64,000 nt of DNA from the NCBI RefSeq assembly GCF_021379005.1, contig NZ_CP075171.1:3100001-3164000 (forward strand), written 5' to 3'. Position 1 is the first letter of the stretch, and each line of letters begins with the position of its first letter. Of the stretch, positions 45,316 through 53,904 are shown one piece after another. The notes beneath the pieces were generated by a model, which was not told where the DNA came from, searched no databases, and was given only the letters and a program-made list of their open reading frames with translations. Origin of the DNA: Leptodesmis sichuanensis A121. GTDB taxonomy: Bacteria > Cyanobacteriota > Cyanobacteriia > Leptolyngbyales > Leptolyngbyaceae. The translations under genes and the position numbers were made by a program.

Positions 45316-46095
45316 ATGGGATTGTTTGACCGTGTGAGTCGGGTTGTACGAGCTAACCTCAATGATCTGGTTAGTAAGGCTGAAGACCCCGAAAAGATTT
45401 TGGACCAAACGATTATTGACATGCAGGAAGACCTGGTGCAAATGCGTCAGGCCGTAGCCAGCGCGATCGCCAGCCAGAAGCGCACCCAGCAACAATACAA
45501 CCAGGCCCAAACCGAAGCGAACAACTGGCAGCAACGGGCACAACTGGCCTTGCAGAAAGGCGACGAGAACCTCGCACGGGAAGCCCTGGTTCGCAAAAAG
45601 ACTCATTCCGAGACGGCAGTAGCTTTGCAAACCCAACTGGAACAACAAAATACAATGGTTGATACCCTGAAACGTAACCTGATTGCGTTGGAGGGCAAAA
45701 TTTCTGAGGCGAAGACCAAGAAAGATATGCTCAAGGCGCGGGCCAGTGCTGCCAAAGCTAACGAGCAGTTGCAACGGGTAGTTGGCAATATGAGTACGGG
45801 CAGTGCGATGGCCGCCTTTGACCGCATGGAAGAAAAGGTTTTGCAGATGGAAGCTCGGTCTCAGGCAGCGGGTGAATTGGCAGGCAGCAGCTTAGAGGCT
45901 CAGTTTGCCATGCTGGAATCGGGGAGTGATGTAGATGACGAACTGGCAGCGATGAAAGCTCAACTTCTGGGTGGAACTCCCCAAAATCAAGCGCAATTAC
46001 CAGGTACAGCCAGCACTGAAACTCCTTCTAAAGCCTCGACAGAAGCAGTGGATGCGGAATTGGAAGACTTGAAGAAAAAGCTGGATCAGCTTTAA
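45316..46095 (+). CDS. vipp1: Vipp1/IM30 (PspA family)
   Basis: The 259-residue coiled-coil protein forms ESCRT-III-like rings that maintain and build thylakoid membranes. It begins with the amphipathic helix MGLFDRVSRVVRANLNDLV and is helical to about 215. The extension at 225-259 (AVDAELEDLKKKLDQL) is the extra helix that separates Vipp1 from bacterial PspA. Confidence 0.95.
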   Translation: MGLFDRVSRVVRANLNDLVSKAEDPEKILDQTIIDMQEDLVQMRQAVASAIASQKRTQQQYNQAQTEANNWQQRAQLALQKGDENLAREALVRKKTHSETAVALQTQLEQQNTMVDTLKRNLIALEGKISEAKTKKDMLKARASAAKANEQLQRVVGNMSTGSAMAAFDRMEEKVLQMEARSQAAGELAGSSLEAQFAMLESGSDVDDELAAMKAQLLGGTPQNQAQLPGTASTETPSKASTEAVDAELEDLKKKLDQL

Positions 46096-46117
46096 GCCAC
46101 CACTACATGGGTAATAG

Positions 46118-46144
46118 TAGAGACGTTCCGGCGGAACGTCTCTA
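46118..46144. terminator. 12-bp perfect hairpin after vipp1
   Basis: TAGAGACGTTCC-GGC-GGAACGTCTCTA is a perfect stem with a three-base loop, in the vipp1-trx gap. I know this hairpin type as a widespread small repeat in cyanobacterial genomes. It probably ends or stabilises the vipp1 mRNA. Confidence 0.7.
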
Positions 46145-46191
46145 TAAACGTAAAATTTGATTGCAGACGTAGTTTGGGATGGGAGATCAAT

Positions 46192-46515
46192 ATGAGTAGC
46201 GTCCTCGTTATTTCAGATGCGGAGTTTGAAACGGAAGTCTTGAAGGCTTCTCAGCCTGTGTTGGTATACTTCTGGGCACCCTGGTGTGGCCCTTGCCGCC
46301 TCATGACCCCCGTAATGGATCATTTAGCCACGGCTTACGCCGATCGCCTCAAAGTCGTCAAGATGGAAGTGGATCCGAATCCAGAGGCAGTGAAGGAGTA
46401 CAAAGTAGAGGGAGTTCCAGCCTTAAGGCTATTCCAGAACGGAACTGTGATTGAATCTAGTGAAGGTGCGCTGCCCAAGCCCAAGGTTGAGGCTATGGTT
46501 GCTCCCTATCTCTAA
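46192..46515 (+). CDS. thioredoxin
   Basis: The 107-residue protein has the active site WCGPC (in FWAPWCGPCRLM) and cis-Pro region VEGVPALRLF. The start at 46192 was chosen by homology (MSSVLVISDAEF); an in-frame ATG 18 bases upstream is less likely. It differs enough from the main m-type thioredoxin that a special role is possible. Confidence 0.93.
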   Translation: MSSVLVISDAEFETEVLKASQPVLVYFWAPWCGPCRLMTPVMDHLATAYADRLKVVKMEVDPNPEAVKEYKVEGVPALRLFQNGTVIESSEGALPKPKVEAMVAPYL

Positions 46516-46535
46516 CTCACTCTCCCCTCTCCCCT

Positions 46536-47486
46536 ATGGCTGTTCGCGCCCCAATGAACCGTACTTTGGAACTGACTCAAGATGATCGAATACGGTTACG
46601 CGATCGCCTGCTTCACTCTCTGCCAGAACACCCGCTGACTCACCCGCCGCAGGGAGTCATTTGGGGAGATTGCTTGCAATGGGCACATCACTTACCAGCG
46701 GGATTTGTCGATTTACTGTTTCTTGATCCGCCTTACAACCTGACCAAAGATTTTCATGGTCAAAAGTTTTCTCGGCAGACGATCGAGGCCTATACCCTCT
46801 GGTTGGATGATGCGATCGCGACCTTCAAGCCGCTGCTGAAACCCTCTGCCTCCATCTATATTTGTGCTGATTGGTTTTCCTCTATTTCCGTATTTGCCGT
46901 TGCCGCCAGTTATTTTACAGTTCGTAACCGGATTACCTGGGAACGGGAAAAAGGCCGGGGAGCGAAAGCCAATTGGAAGAATGCCAGCGAGGACATCTGG
47001 TTCTGCACAATGTCAGACAACTACACTTTTAACGTCGAAGCAGTGAAATTACGGCGTAAAGTGCTGGCTCCCTATCGCCAGAATGGTTCTCCTAAGGATT
47101 GGGAAGCTACCCCGGAGGGCAACTTTCGCGACACCCATCCCTCCAACTTATGGACAGACATCACCATTCCCTTCTGGTCGATGCCAGAGAACACCGATCA
47201 CCCTACCCAGAAAAGCGAAAAACTTCTGGCTCGTCTGATGCTGGCCAGCACCAATCCGGGTGATTTCGTCCTGGATCCGTTTTTAGGTAGTGGGACAACC
47301 TGCGCGGTGGCGAAAAAGCTCGATCGCCAGTTCCTGGGCATGGAAATCAATGAGGAGTACTGCTTGATGGCGGCAAAACGACTGGAACTGGCCGAACACG
47401 ATCGCAGCATTCAGGGATATGCAGATGGCATTTTCTGGGAACGGAATACCCTGGCTATGCGAAAGCGGAAATCGGGAGGACGGTAG
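46536..47486 (+). CDS. beta-class DNA N-methyltransferase without restriction partner
   Basis: The 316-residue enzyme has motif IV DPPYNL at 64-69 before the SAM motif I region DPFLGSGTT at about 247-255; this order defines the beta class (N6-adenine or N4-cytosine). Between them are FDP-free recognition parts such as RGAKANWKNASED and SMPENTDHPTQKSEKLL. No endonuclease gene is near, so it is likely a solitary methyltransferase. Cyanobacteria conserve a beta-class GGCC N4-cytosine enzyme (Sll0729 in Synechocystis), and this could be the same; specificity is inference. Confidence 0.88.
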   Translation: MAVRAPMNRTLELTQDDRIRLRDRLLHSLPEHPLTHPPQGVIWGDCLQWAHHLPAGFVDLLFLDPPYNLTKDFHGQKFSRQTIEAYTLWLDDAIATFKPLLKPSASIYICADWFSSISVFAVAASYFTVRNRITWEREKGRGAKANWKNASEDIWFCTMSDNYTFNVEAVKLRRKVLAPYRQNGSPKDWEATPEGNFRDTHPSNLWTDITIPFWSMPENTDHPTQKSEKLLARLMLASTNPGDFVLDPFLGSGTTCAVAKKLDRQFLGMEINEEYCLMAAKRLELAEHDRSIQGYADGIFWERNTLAMRKRKSGGR

Positions 47487-47618
47487 TGGTGGGTGGATCG
47501 TAGAAACGTTTTGTCGAAATGCCTCTACAGAAAGAAGGGTGAAAAGGAATTGTGATTTACAAGACAATAAACAAGGTATGGTTAGGTCTTGTAGGGGCCA
47601 TTTGAAAGGGGGCGTGAC

Positions 47619-48833
47619 GTGGAGCAAACCACACCAAACACGCAAGTACACCGTAATTTAGCACCGCACTCCAGGGATTGGTCATGGCGCTTCTGGCCAC
47701 TGGTGCCGATCTATCCTTACGGCAAACGGCGCACGCTGCGTACCGAGATCGTCAAGGATCGGATCTGGACGTTTGATCAGGTGCAGGGCATTCTGTACGT
47801 GGTGGTGCCCATTCGTATGACCGTCATCAAGTTAGAGGCTGGAGGACTGCTGGTGTATGCCCCCATTGCTCCAACCCCGGAATGTCTACGACTCCTGCAG
47901 GAACTGGTAGACGAGCATGGTGATGTGAAATATATCATCCTGCCCACAATCTCCGGATTGGAACATAAGGTGTTTGTTGGCCCATTTGCCCGTCGGTTTC
48001 CCCAAGCCCAAGTATTTGTCGCTCCTGGTCAATGGAGTTTTCCGCTCAACCTGCCGCTCACCTGGCTGGGTTTTCCCTGGAAGCGCACACAAGTCTTACC
48101 AGCGGATAGCAGCCAATCCCCTTTTGGGCAGGAGTTTGATTACGCGATTCTGGGACCGATCGATTTGGGGCCAGGGAAGTTTGCGGAAGTGGCATTTTTC
48201 CATCGGCGATCGCGCTCCCTCCTGGTCACTGATTCCGTGATTTCGATTCCCGAAGATCCTCCTGCCATTGTTCAATTAGACCCCTATCCGCTGTTGTTTC
48301 ATGCCAGGGATGATGGCTTTGATTCGGTGCAGGATGATCCGGCCACTCGTCGCAAAGGCTGGCAGCGGATTGCTTTGTTTGCCTGCTTTTTCCGTCCCAG
48401 TGCGCTAGAACCTGTGGAATTTGGGCAGTCGGTACGAGAGGCATGGCAAGCCAGCGATCGCTCCCGCAAAGCGTACTTTGGCTGGTTTCCCTTTCGCTGG
48501 AAAGCCGATTGGCAGCGGTCATTTAATACCTTACGGGGAGGCGGTCGGTTGTTGGTCGCTCCGATTCTGCAAACCCTGATTCTCAATCGTGCGCCTCAAG
48601 AAACCCTGGCCTGGGCCAAGCAGGTTGCCAGTTGGCCATTTGAACGAGTGATCCCTTGCCATTTAGATGCTCCCGTTGCTGCTGATTCACATCAATTCCG
48701 GCAAGCATTTAGCTTTCTGGAACTCAACAGTAATACCCCGACCTTACCCGAAGCAGATTTTCAACTGTTGCGGAAGATTGATGCCTTGTTGAATAAAACC
48801 CGCCTTGTCCCACCTGCTAAGGAGAAGGTGTAA
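47619..48833 (+). CDS. DUF4336 protein, metallo-beta-lactamase-like fold
   Basis: The 404-residue protein contains GILYVVVPIRMTVIKLEAGG and ILPTISGLEHKVFVGPFARRFP, the N-terminal pattern of DUF4336, which looks like a metallo-beta-lactamase fold without the HxHxDH metal motif. A C-terminal extension (about 215-404) is found in cyanobacterial and plant members. No enzymatic role can be assigned. The start is a GTG with GGGGG six bases upstream. Confidence 0.8.
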   Translation: MEQTTPNTQVHRNLAPHSRDWSWRFWPLVPIYPYGKRRTLRTEIVKDRIWTFDQVQGILYVVVPIRMTVIKLEAGGLLVYAPIAPTPECLRLLQELVDEHGDVKYIILPTISGLEHKVFVGPFARRFPQAQVFVAPGQWSFPLNLPLTWLGFPWKRTQVLPADSSQSPFGQEFDYAILGPIDLGPGKFAEVAFFHRRSRSLLVTDSVISIPEDPPAIVQLDPYPLLFHARDDGFDSVQDDPATRRKGWQRIALFACFFRPSALEPVEFGQSVREAWQASDRSRKAYFGWFPFRWKADWQRSFNTLRGGGRLLVAPILQTLILNRAPQETLAWAKQVASWPFERVIPCHLDAPVAADSHQFRQAFSFLELNSNTPTLPEADFQLLRKIDALLNKTRLVPPAKEKV

Positions 48834-48930
48834 TTGATTGGGGGGCAAATTAGCCAAATTTAGATAGAGTATTGTTGATGCTAACGAGTCTGGGGCTTGC
48901 GGCAATGGCGAAACTCAGAACGGTGCGATT

Positions 48931-50637
48931 ATGAATCTGTTGATTGGCAAAGCCTTACAGGGCGGTAAATACACGCTGGATGAATTGCTGGGCGAGGGGG
49001 GCTTCGGTGTCACCTTTAAGGCCACCCATCACTACCTGGGACAAACAGTGGTGATTAAAACCCTGAATCCCTCTAGTCAACGCAATTTAGAGTTTTCTCA
49101 GGTACAGCGGCAGTTCCAGGAAGAAGGACGACGGTTAGCCTTGTGTATCCATCCCAATATTGTGCGGGTGAATGACTTTTTTGTGGAAGAGGGAATGCCG
49201 TTCCTGGTGATGGATTACGTTCCCGGTGAAACCCTGGAAGCCGTTGTGTTCCCAGATAAACCGCTGCCCGAAGCGATCGCCATTCATTACATTCGGCAAA
49301 TTGGAGCCGCCTTACAGGTGGTTCATGCGAATGGACTGCTGCACCGGGATGTGAAACCACAAAATATTATCCGACGGCGAGGTACCCATGAAGTTGTGCT
49401 GATTGACTTTGGGATTGCCAGAGAGTTCACCCTGGGAACCACTCAAACCCATACCAGCATTATTTCCTCTGGCTATGCCCCGATCGAGCAATACATGGCG
49501 CAGGCCAAACGCACTCCTGCCACCGATGTCTATGGCTTGGCCGCTACCCTGTATTCCCTGCTAACGGCTCAATTACCTGTGGCCTCGATTCTGCGCGATC
49601 ACCAGCCGATGCCTGCTCCCCGTGATCTGCGTCCAGAACTCACTGCTGCCGTGAATCAGGCAGTGCTGCGGGGCATGGCGATCGAAGTCCAGCATCGTCC
49701 GGCCACGATCGCCGATTGGATGAAATTGTTACCGGGCAGTACCGCTACCCCGACTCCAGCCGTTCCCTCCAACCCCATTCCTCCGGTTCCCCTTTCTACG
49801 GCTGCAACACGAGCGGTCAGTCCGGCCATTCCTCCTGTCACTCCTGCAGTTCCGCAGCGATCGCCGGGACAATTACCTGCCCAATTACCCGATACCATCC
49901 CGCCCGTTAACCAGCCAGCAGTTACCACCCCACCTCCGTCCCGAATTCCTCCCTGGATGCTGATTACGCTGGCCGCGATCGCCAGTGCTACCGCATCTGC
50001 CTTTGGAGCCTTCTGGTACTACTCCCAAACCCCCACCCCTTCTACTTCCCGCCCACCTTCCATTTCCCCTACGGCTCCCGCCTCCCCGACCTCCCCCTCC
50101 CAGCCTACCTCCCGCCCTTCTCCCAAACCCTCTGCCTCTGTTCCGCCTGTCCCTGCTCCGACCCCCACCCCCTCACCCTCCGACACTCCCACCCCGTCGC
50201 CGTCGGAGCCTGACTCTGGCACTGCAGAGGTGAGTATCACTGGCTATCCCACTGGAACTAGCATGACAACCATCCGGGAAAAGCTGGGGGAACCCAACCG
50301 ATCCAGTGAGGGATTGTGGCCCAATACACGAGCGGCCCTATATGACCTGATCCCTGACCAGGTAACCGTAGCTTATCTCTATGACAAAACCACCGGGAAA
50401 GTGCGGCAAACAGAAGCTTCCTTTGCTCAGGATGTGAATCCGCGATCGATGGGAGACACCTTAAACGGGATGTTAGACGGCGCACTCACCGCCCCGATCG
50501 AACAAGGGTTAATCAACGTCGCCAATCGTAAAACCAACCGCTTCAGCTTCACCAGCGGCTATCTCAAAGGAACCGTTGAACGCAACGATCAAGATCGAAT
50601 TTATATTGCTGTGTGGGAAGCAGATCTGCATCAGTAA
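48931..50637 (+). CDS. membrane Ser/Thr protein kinase with Pro-rich linkers
   Basis: The 568-residue Hanks-type kinase has a Gly-rich loop [10 protein letters not shown]43, the catalytic HRDVKPQN (D140) and DFG at 159-161. A Pro-rich linker (about 270-340) leads to one membrane helix (about 342-364). A second low-complexity linker of Pro, Ser and Thr (366-430) precedes an extracytoplasmic domain (about 436-568) with [14 protein letters not shown] and SEGLWPN, reminiscent of other cyanobacterial kinases. The outer domain could sense an envelope signal. Confidence 0.92.
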   Translation: MNLLIGKALQGGKYTLDELLGEGGFGVTFKATHHYLGQTVVIKTLNPSSQRNLEFSQVQRQFQEEGRRLALCIHPNIVRVNDFFVEEGMPFLVMDYVPGETLEAVVFPDKPLPEAIAIHYIRQIGAALQVVHANGLLHRDVKPQNIIRRRGTHEVVLIDFGIAREFTLGTTQTHTSIISSGYAPIEQYMAQAKRTPATDVYGLAATLYSLLTAQLPVASILRDHQPMPAPRDLRPELTAAVNQAVLRGMAIEVQHRPATIADWMKLLPGSTATPTPAVPSNPIPPVPLSTAATRAVSPAIPPVTPAVPQRSPGQLPAQLPDTIPPVNQPAVTTPPPSRIPPWMLITLAAIASATASAFGAFWYYSQTPTPSTSRPPSISPTAPASPTSPSQPTSRPSPKPSASVPPVPAPTPTPSPSDTPTPSPSEPDSGTAEVSITGYPTGTSMTTIREKLGEPNRSSEGLWPNTRAALYDLIPDQVTVAYLYDKTTGKVRQTEASFAQDVNPRSMGDTLNGMLDGALTAPIEQGLINVANRKTNRFSFTSGYLKGTVERNDQDRIYIAVWEADLHQ

Positions 50638-50705
50638 ACCTGGACAGTGGATCGGTGAAGAAGGTGATGCGATGATGGGGTGATGAGAGGGCGGGAAAAG
50701 CAGCT

Positions 50706-50778
50706 TAAACCAGGTCCAGCTAGAGAACGGTCGGTTTCCGATATGAGAAACTCCGGTTTTGGATTTGGACAAGGTTTA
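50706..50778. repeat. 73-bp dispersed palindromic repeat, copy 6
   Basis: Same orientation as copies 1 and 3; the most changed copy (GGTTTTGGATTTGGAC in place of GGTTCTGGACTTG...). It lies between the kinase gene and the glycosyltransferase-like gene. Confidence 0.85.
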
Positions 50779-50814
50779 ATTCACAATTCATAATCCATAA
50801 TTCAAAACTTCTCT

Positions 50815-51906
50815 ATGTCCCGACCCATTCTCTATCTGGCGATTACGAATCATGGTTTTGGTCATGCAACTCGTGGAGCATCCGTTGCGGCTGAAATCCA
50901 GCGGCAATGTCCCGATGTATTACTGATTCTGGTCACTACGGCTCCTCGCTGGTTGCTGGAGGCTTATATTCCCGGTGACTTTATTCTGCGGCCTCGCGCT
51001 TATGACATTGGGGTGATTCAGAGTGACAGTATTACGATGGATAAGGCGGCAACCCTGGCAAAGTTGCAAGAGTTGCGGCAGAAACAGAACGAGATCATTG
51101 CTTCAGAAGTCAATTTCATTCTGCAAAATCGGGTGGGACTGGTACTGGCGGATATTCCTCCCCTGGCGGCCCCGATCGCCAAAGCTGCTGGCATTCCTTG
51201 CTACATGATGAGCAACTTCGGCTGGGATTTTATCTACCGGGACTGGGCTGACGAGTATCCAGAATTTAATGACATGGCGGATTGGATTGCGGACTGTTTT
51301 AGCCAGTGCGATCGCCTGTTCCGCCTGCCCTTACATGAATCCATGAGTGCTTTTTCTACCATTACGGATGTCGGGTTTACTGGAGGAACGCCCCGCTACA
51401 GTGTGGAACAACTGCGACAGCATCTTAACCTGACAGCCCCCAAGGAAAAAACGGTACTCCTGACCTTTGGGGGGTTGGGGCTAGAGCAAATTCCGTATCA
51501 CAACCTGGAGCGCTTCCCAGACTGGCAATTTCTCACCTTCGATCGTAACGTTCCCAACCTGCCTAATCTGTTGCATCTCAGCAATCCGCACTATCGGCCT
51601 GTGGATGTGATGCCAGCCTGTCATTGTGTGATTTCTAAACCCGGATTCAGTACCTTCTCCGAAGCCTGCCGCCTGAATGTCCCAATTATTTCCATCACCC
51701 GCGATGATTTTGCCGAGGCTGCCGTGCTTTTGCAAGCGACCCAGAACTATCTCCCGACCCAAATTTTGCAACCTGCTGAGTTTTTTACTGGAAACTGGGA
51801 TTTTCTCCATCAACCCTTCCAGCCGCCTCGTATTCCCGACGCTCCTCGCCCAGACGGGAATCAGGAAATTGCGACGGCTGTGCTCAATACCTTGCAAAAC
51901 GCATAA
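50815..51906 (+). CDS. GT-B glycosyltransferase-like protein
   Basis: The 363-residue protein has a MurG-like layout: N-terminal ITNHGFGHATRGASVA (nucleotide-sugar enzymes often have GGxGH) and a C-terminal half with LLTFGGLGLEQIPY, VISKPGFSTFSEACRLNVP and a following acidic loop, as in donor-binding GT-B domains. Similar proteins occur in many cyanobacteria and resemble the N-terminal part of plant arabinokinase-type proteins. Acceptor and donor are unknown. Confidence 0.83.
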   Translation: MSRPILYLAITNHGFGHATRGASVAAEIQRQCPDVLLILVTTAPRWLLEAYIPGDFILRPRAYDIGVIQSDSITMDKAATLAKLQELRQKQNEIIASEVNFILQNRVGLVLADIPPLAAPIAKAAGIPCYMMSNFGWDFIYRDWADEYPEFNDMADWIADCFSQCDRLFRLPLHESMSAFSTITDVGFTGGTPRYSVEQLRQHLNLTAPKEKTVLLTFGGLGLEQIPYHNLERFPDWQFLTFDRNVPNLPNLLHLSNPHYRPVDVMPACHCVISKPGFSTFSEACRLNVPIISITRDDFAEAAVLLQATQNYLPTQILQPAEFFTGNWDFLHQPFQPPRIPDAPRPDGNQEIATAVLNTLQNA

Positions 51907-51942
51907 GATAATGCACATCGGGTTTTGCAAGGAGGAAGTTGC

Positions 51943-52257
51943 ATGAATCCAGCTACTAATCGCACCATTCACCGCGAAAAGCAACGAGTGAAAATCTACA
52001 CAACCGATGGATGGGAAATTCAAGGAGAAGTCTCCATTCCTGCCGGGGGCTACAACGCCCGTCTGTCTGATTTTCTCAATGGTGACCACACCTTCATTGC
52101 CCTCACGAATGCGATGGTGTATGGGTGGGAGGGTTCCCTGCTGGCTAGTGAAAGCTTTATCTCAGTGAATAAGCAGGCTATCAAGCTGGTGGTTGAAGAT
52201 CATGGACAGGAATCTCCGATCGCAGATCTGGACGATGGCCGTTCATCTACACCCTAA
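51943..52257 (+). CDS. conserved small cyanobacterial protein (DUF6812-like)
   Basis: The 104-residue soluble protein has one conserved beta-rich domain: RVKIYTTDGWEIQGEVSIPA then GYNARLSDFLNGDHTFIALT and NAMVY. I recall it as an unnamed family. The ATG at 51943 has the strong site AAGGAGGAAG. It ends 7 bases before yjbQ, so both are likely one transcript. Confidence 0.8.
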   Translation: MNPATNRTIHREKQRVKIYTTDGWEIQGEVSIPAGGYNARLSDFLNGDHTFIALTNAMVYGWEGSLLASESFISVNKQAIKLVVEDHGQESPIADLDDGRSSTP

Positions 52258-52264
52258 ATCTCTC

Positions 52265-52681
52265 ATGACCCATCATCAACAGCTTCTCCGAATTTCGACA
52301 ACGGGAAAAGCTCTGCATAAAGTCACCTCCAAAGTGCAGGCGATCGTTGCGGAGTCTGGAATTCAAACTGGGCTATGTACCCTGTTCCTGCGCCATACTT
52401 CCGCCAGTTTGGTGATTCAGGAGAACGCCGATCCAGACGTGCTAACCGACCTCAGCAATTTCTTTGCCAAACTGGTGCCGGAAGGCTATCACTACATCCA
52501 CAGTACGGAAGGGCCGGATGATATGCCTGCCCACATTCGGACTGCTCTCACCCACACTTCAGAACAAATTCCGATCATGAATGGTCGTCTGGCTCTGGGA
52601 GTTTGGCAGGGAATTTATATTTGGGAGCACCGTCAGCACGGGTCTACTCGTGAACTGGTGGTTCACCTGAGCGGCGATTGA
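52265..52681 (+). CDS. yjbQ: YjbQ (UPF0047) family protein
   Basis: The 138-residue protein carries the family motifs LRHTSASLVIQENADP, HTSEQIPIMNGRLALG and the ending GIYIWEHRQHGSTRELVV. Conserved His residues surround a pocket. Members complement thiamin-phosphate-synthase-deficient strains, but their natural role is unclear. ATG 52265 was set by homology. Confidence 0.93.
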   Translation: MTHHQQLLRISTTGKALHKVTSKVQAIVAESGIQTGLCTLFLRHTSASLVIQENADPDVLTDLSNFFAKLVPEGYHYIHSTEGPDDMPAHIRTALTHTSEQIPIMNGRLALGVWQGIYIWEHRQHGSTRELVVHLSGD

Positions 52682-52795
52682 TGGAATTTGAAGCGGTGGA
52701 GCGATCAAAGTTGCACATACCCTTAACTTCTGGCAAAAGTAGAGTTTTTGCCTGTACTCACTATGCGACTGTTTTGCAACACTTAGGAGTCAAGT

Positions 52796-53404
52796 ATGTC
52801 CCGTTCTCAACCCTATCAGCCGCTGCTATTGCGAATCCTGCATAACGTGAATGGATTACTGGCTTTAGGCGCGATCGTCACTGGTTTTCTGGTTTACAAC
52901 ACCTATGATGGCCGCTTTGGTAAACTGCCTATCTCTCCCATTGAGGGCATTATTGATGTGCATGGCACGATCGCGGTAACGTTTTTCTTTTTCATTCCCC
53001 TGTTTATTCTGTATAGCTTCCATGCCGGAAAAAATCGGTTGATTCAGCCTGATTCCTTTGCCAATCTGTCCCATTTAACAGAGTTCATTGGCCAGTACAG
53101 TTTCCACCGGATTGTGAATACTTTCATGCTGCTGGCCGCTATTCTATCGATTATTTCTGGCCGCATGATGAAGGAAGAGTGGCTCCCCCAGGGTGACTTG
53201 AATCAAACCTGGTACAGTCTCCATTTACTGGCCTGGGCGGTGCTGATTGGGGGTTTAGCCATTCACCTGCTCTCCGTGGCACGGGTTGGGGGTGCCCCAT
53301 TATTTCAAGCCATGCTATCCGTGCGCTTTCGGCCTGAAGATAGTCCGGCCCTCTGGGGTCAGCGGCTCAATCACTGGTGGCAGAACCTGCGTTCCAAATC
53401 CTGA
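52796..53404 (+). CDS. cytochrome b561-like membrane protein
   Basis: The 202-residue protein has four to five membrane helices (about 18-35, 55-75, 104-122, 138-160). Histidines at 16, 56, 76, 104, 143 and 157 lie near helix ends and could bind two b-type haems. It resembles cytochrome b561-like and DUF4405-like domains that move electrons across a membrane. The partner is unknown; a 31-residue membrane peptide follows after 17 bases. Confidence 0.85.
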   Translation: MSRSQPYQPLLLRILHNVNGLLALGAIVTGFLVYNTYDGRFGKLPISPIEGIIDVHGTIAVTFFFFIPLFILYSFHAGKNRLIQPDSFANLSHLTEFIGQYSFHRIVNTFMLLAAILSIISGRMMKEEWLPQGDLNQTWYSLHLLAWAVLIGGLAIHLLSVARVGGAPLFQAMLSVRFRPEDSPALWGQRLNHWWQNLRSKS

Positions 53405-53421
53405 TTTCTGAGGAGAACTTT

Positions 53422-53517
53422 ATGAAACGCAATACAACTCTCAGAATCTTTGAAGTGATCATCCTGGGTGGCTGGACGATCGCACTCCTGGCTCCCCTGC
53501 TCCTCTCATCTGAGTAG
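53422..53517 (+). CDS. 31-residue single-helix membrane peptide
   Basis: The frame starts at ATG 53422 directly after the near-perfect ribosome-binding site GAGGAG, 17 bases behind the cytochrome b561-like gene. The product is a short basic head (MKRNTTLRIFEV), a hydrophobic helix (IILGGWTIALLAPLLL) and the end SSE. This size and shape recall small subunits of photosynthetic complexes, but I do not recognise it. It may be a subunit or stabiliser of the upstream cytochrome. Confidence 0.65.
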   Translation: MKRNTTLRIFEVIILGGWTIALLAPLLLSSE

Positions 53518-53578
53518 GGCTGGCGAGAGATATAGGATTCCCTCTATGGGTTTTCCCTGACTTTTCGACATTTACTCT

Positions 53579-53608
53579 TTGACACTTTCCTTTACAACTA
53601 TTTACAAT
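53579..53608 (+). promoter_or_regulatory. sigma-70 type promoter of hli
   Basis: TTGACA (53579-53584), 18 bases, TACAAT (53603-53608). The hli start is at 53643, leaving a leader of about 28 bases. Confidence 0.75.
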
Positions 53609-53642
53609 GTGGGTGTAGGAATGAACTCTCGGAGTACTCGAT

Positions 53643-53819
53643 ATGCAAGACACTCAAAAGTTGACGGTTTCTGCTGACGATCGTAATGCCTGGAAGTTTG
53701 GTTTCACTCCTCAAGCGGAATTGTGGAATGGTCGCTTTGCCATGATCGGTTTTGTTGCCGCTCTGGTTACTGAATTGATTACCCATCAGGGTGTTTTGCA
53801 CTTCCTGGGCATTCTGTAA
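53643..53819 (+). CDS. high-light-inducible protein (HliA/ScpD-like)
   Basis: The 58-residue thylakoid protein has [20 protein letters not shown], where ELWNGRFAM is the chlorophyll-binding motif of one-helix CAB-like proteins, and the ending [16 protein letters not shown] lies 8 bases before the ATG and a consensus promoter further up. It is shorter and closer to HliA/HliB than the copy at 18178. A terminator follows. Confidence 0.93.
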   Translation: MQDTQKLTVSADDRNAWKFGFTPQAELWNGRFAMIGFVAALVTELITHQGVLHFLGIL

Positions 53820-53846
53820 GTTCTCTCGAATCACTTAGGCAGTAGG

Positions 53847-53876
53847 CGAACCCTTCTTCGGAGGGGTTCGTTTTCG
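53847..53876 (+). terminator. rho-independent terminator after hli
   Basis: CGAACCC (53847-53853) pairs with GGGTTCG (53864-53870) and is followed by TTTT. It lies between convergent hli and cysQ and may serve both. Confidence 0.82.
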
Positions 53877-53904
53877 TATGGCTATTGCTCGTTCAGGAAT
53901 TAAG

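Noticed and set aside
50019-50240. Gly/Glu-rich frame opposite the kinase linker
   Set aside because: It only mirrors the Pro/Ser/Thr-coding low-complexity part of the kinase gene.
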